The notes beneath the pieces were generated by a model. It saw only the letters and a program-made list of their open reading frames with translations. It was not told where the DNA came from and searched no databases. A DNA stretch of 5,451 nt from Desulfobacterales bacterium (GTDB lineage: Bacteria > Desulfobacterota > DSM-4660 > Desulfatiglandales > Desulfatiglandaceae), in NCBI GenBank assembly GCA_022013615.1, contig JAKLQB010000767.1, positions 1-5,451 on the forward strand. Direction: 5' to 3'. This document shows, in pieces, positions 5,062 to 5,451 of this stretch. The position numbers were made by a program, and so were the translations under genes. Numbering within the stretch: the first letter of the stretch is position 1; each line of letters opens with the position of its first letter.

Positions 5062-5451
5062 TTGGAAGCTCAGATCTCTAAGGGTAGAATAAAAAAGAAA
5101 AGTGTAGTCCGTGAATATGCTGAAGCGGCTATTATTGCTGTAATATTAGCTCTCATAATACGCACCTTTGTGGTTCAGGACTTCAAGATTCCTTCAGGCT
5201 CTATGGAGCCCACACTCCTTGTTGGTGATCATATACTTGTCAATAAATTCCTTTATGGCGTCAAAATTCCCTTCATACGTAACACCATAATCCCCATCAG
5301 CAAGCCTCAACGTGACGATGTGATCGTTTTCATTTTTCCTAATGATACGAGCAAGGACTATATTAAGCGCGTGATCGGTCTTCCTGGTGACCGCATTGAG
5401 ATTTTTGATCGAAAAATAAATATTAATGGTACGCTTTATGACGACAAACAT
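5062..5451 (+). CDS. lepB: Signal peptidase I, N-terminal part (runs off right edge)
   Basis: Membrane-bound serine protease that removes signal peptides from exported proteins. The frame is open from TTG at 5062 for 130 codons to the edge. A basic N-terminus (KGRIKKK) precedes one transmembrane anchor (about 20-38). Box B carries the nucleophile in IPSGSMEPTLLVGDH (Ser47). A box C/D region includes KPQRDDVIVF and YIKRVIGLPGD with the general-base Lys102. The remaining C-terminal boxes lie outside the window. The start rests on the GGGAGG site; ATG at 5020 would add 14 residues (MAKYPNLSFFWEGF) that do not resemble the family's short basic lead. It is transcribed away from the pil operon and is probably a housekeeping gene. 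PilP and PilQ, as predicted lipoproteins, would instead need signal peptidase II, and prepilin its own peptidase, so the neighbourhood does not imply a joint function. Confidence 0.95.
   Translation, partial: MEAQISKGRIKKKSVVREYAEAAIIAVILALIIRTFVVQDFKIPSGSMEPTLLVGDHILVNKFLYGVKIPFIRNTIIPISKPQRDDVIVFIFPNDTSKDYIKRVIGLPGDRIEIFDRKININGTLYDDKH

Noticed and set aside
5016..5081. 21-codon plus-strand ORF overlapping the lepB start, as a possible leader peptide
   Set aside because: It has no well-spaced ribosome binding site and its sequence shows nothing leader-like; the overlap is probably chance.
5194..5451. Minus-strand ORF of 85 codons
   Set aside because: It is antisense to the signal peptidase I frame, whose catalytic motifs are clear.

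Overview
The window carries most of a type IV pilus assembly operon on the minus strand and the start of a signal peptidase gene on the plus strand, separated by a regulatory interval of about 590 bp. The gene order (small HTH gene, pilM, pilN, pilO, pilP, pilQ), the lipoprotein forms of PilP and PilQ, and a GEMM-I riboswitch in the leader are what I would expect of a Deltaproteobacterium (Desulfobacterota). That placement is inference from gene content and protein style; no taxonomic marker is present.

Layout from right to left on the minus strand. Promoter P1 (4806-4834) starts a transcript that almost at once enters a c-di-GMP-I (GEMM-I) riboswitch aptamer (about 4701-4785). A strong intrinsic terminator follows (4651-4690), then a weaker hairpin with a T-run (4590-4623). 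A second promoter, P2 (4505-4534), lies downstream and starts a short leader directly before an XRE-type HTH gene (4267-4476). That gene overlaps or abuts pilM, followed by pilN, pilO, pilP and the first 431 codons of pilQ, which runs off the left edge. The two promoters share a conserved AT-rich upstream block, so P1 and P2 look like a duplicated promoter flanking the riboswitch cassette.

The proteins form the alignment and outer-membrane parts of the pilus machine. PilM is a cytoplasmic actin-like protein that binds the INLLP N-terminus of PilN. PilN and PilO are inner-membrane partners with periplasmic coiled coils and ferredoxin-like domains. PilP links them to the PilQ secretin. The leader suggests dual control: a constitutive or HTH-regulated promoter P2, plus a c-di-GMP-gated supply of transcript from P1.

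On the plus strand, lepB (signal peptidase I) begins at about 5062 with a TTG codon and continues past the right edge. Its transmembrane anchor, catalytic Ser and catalytic Lys are all visible.
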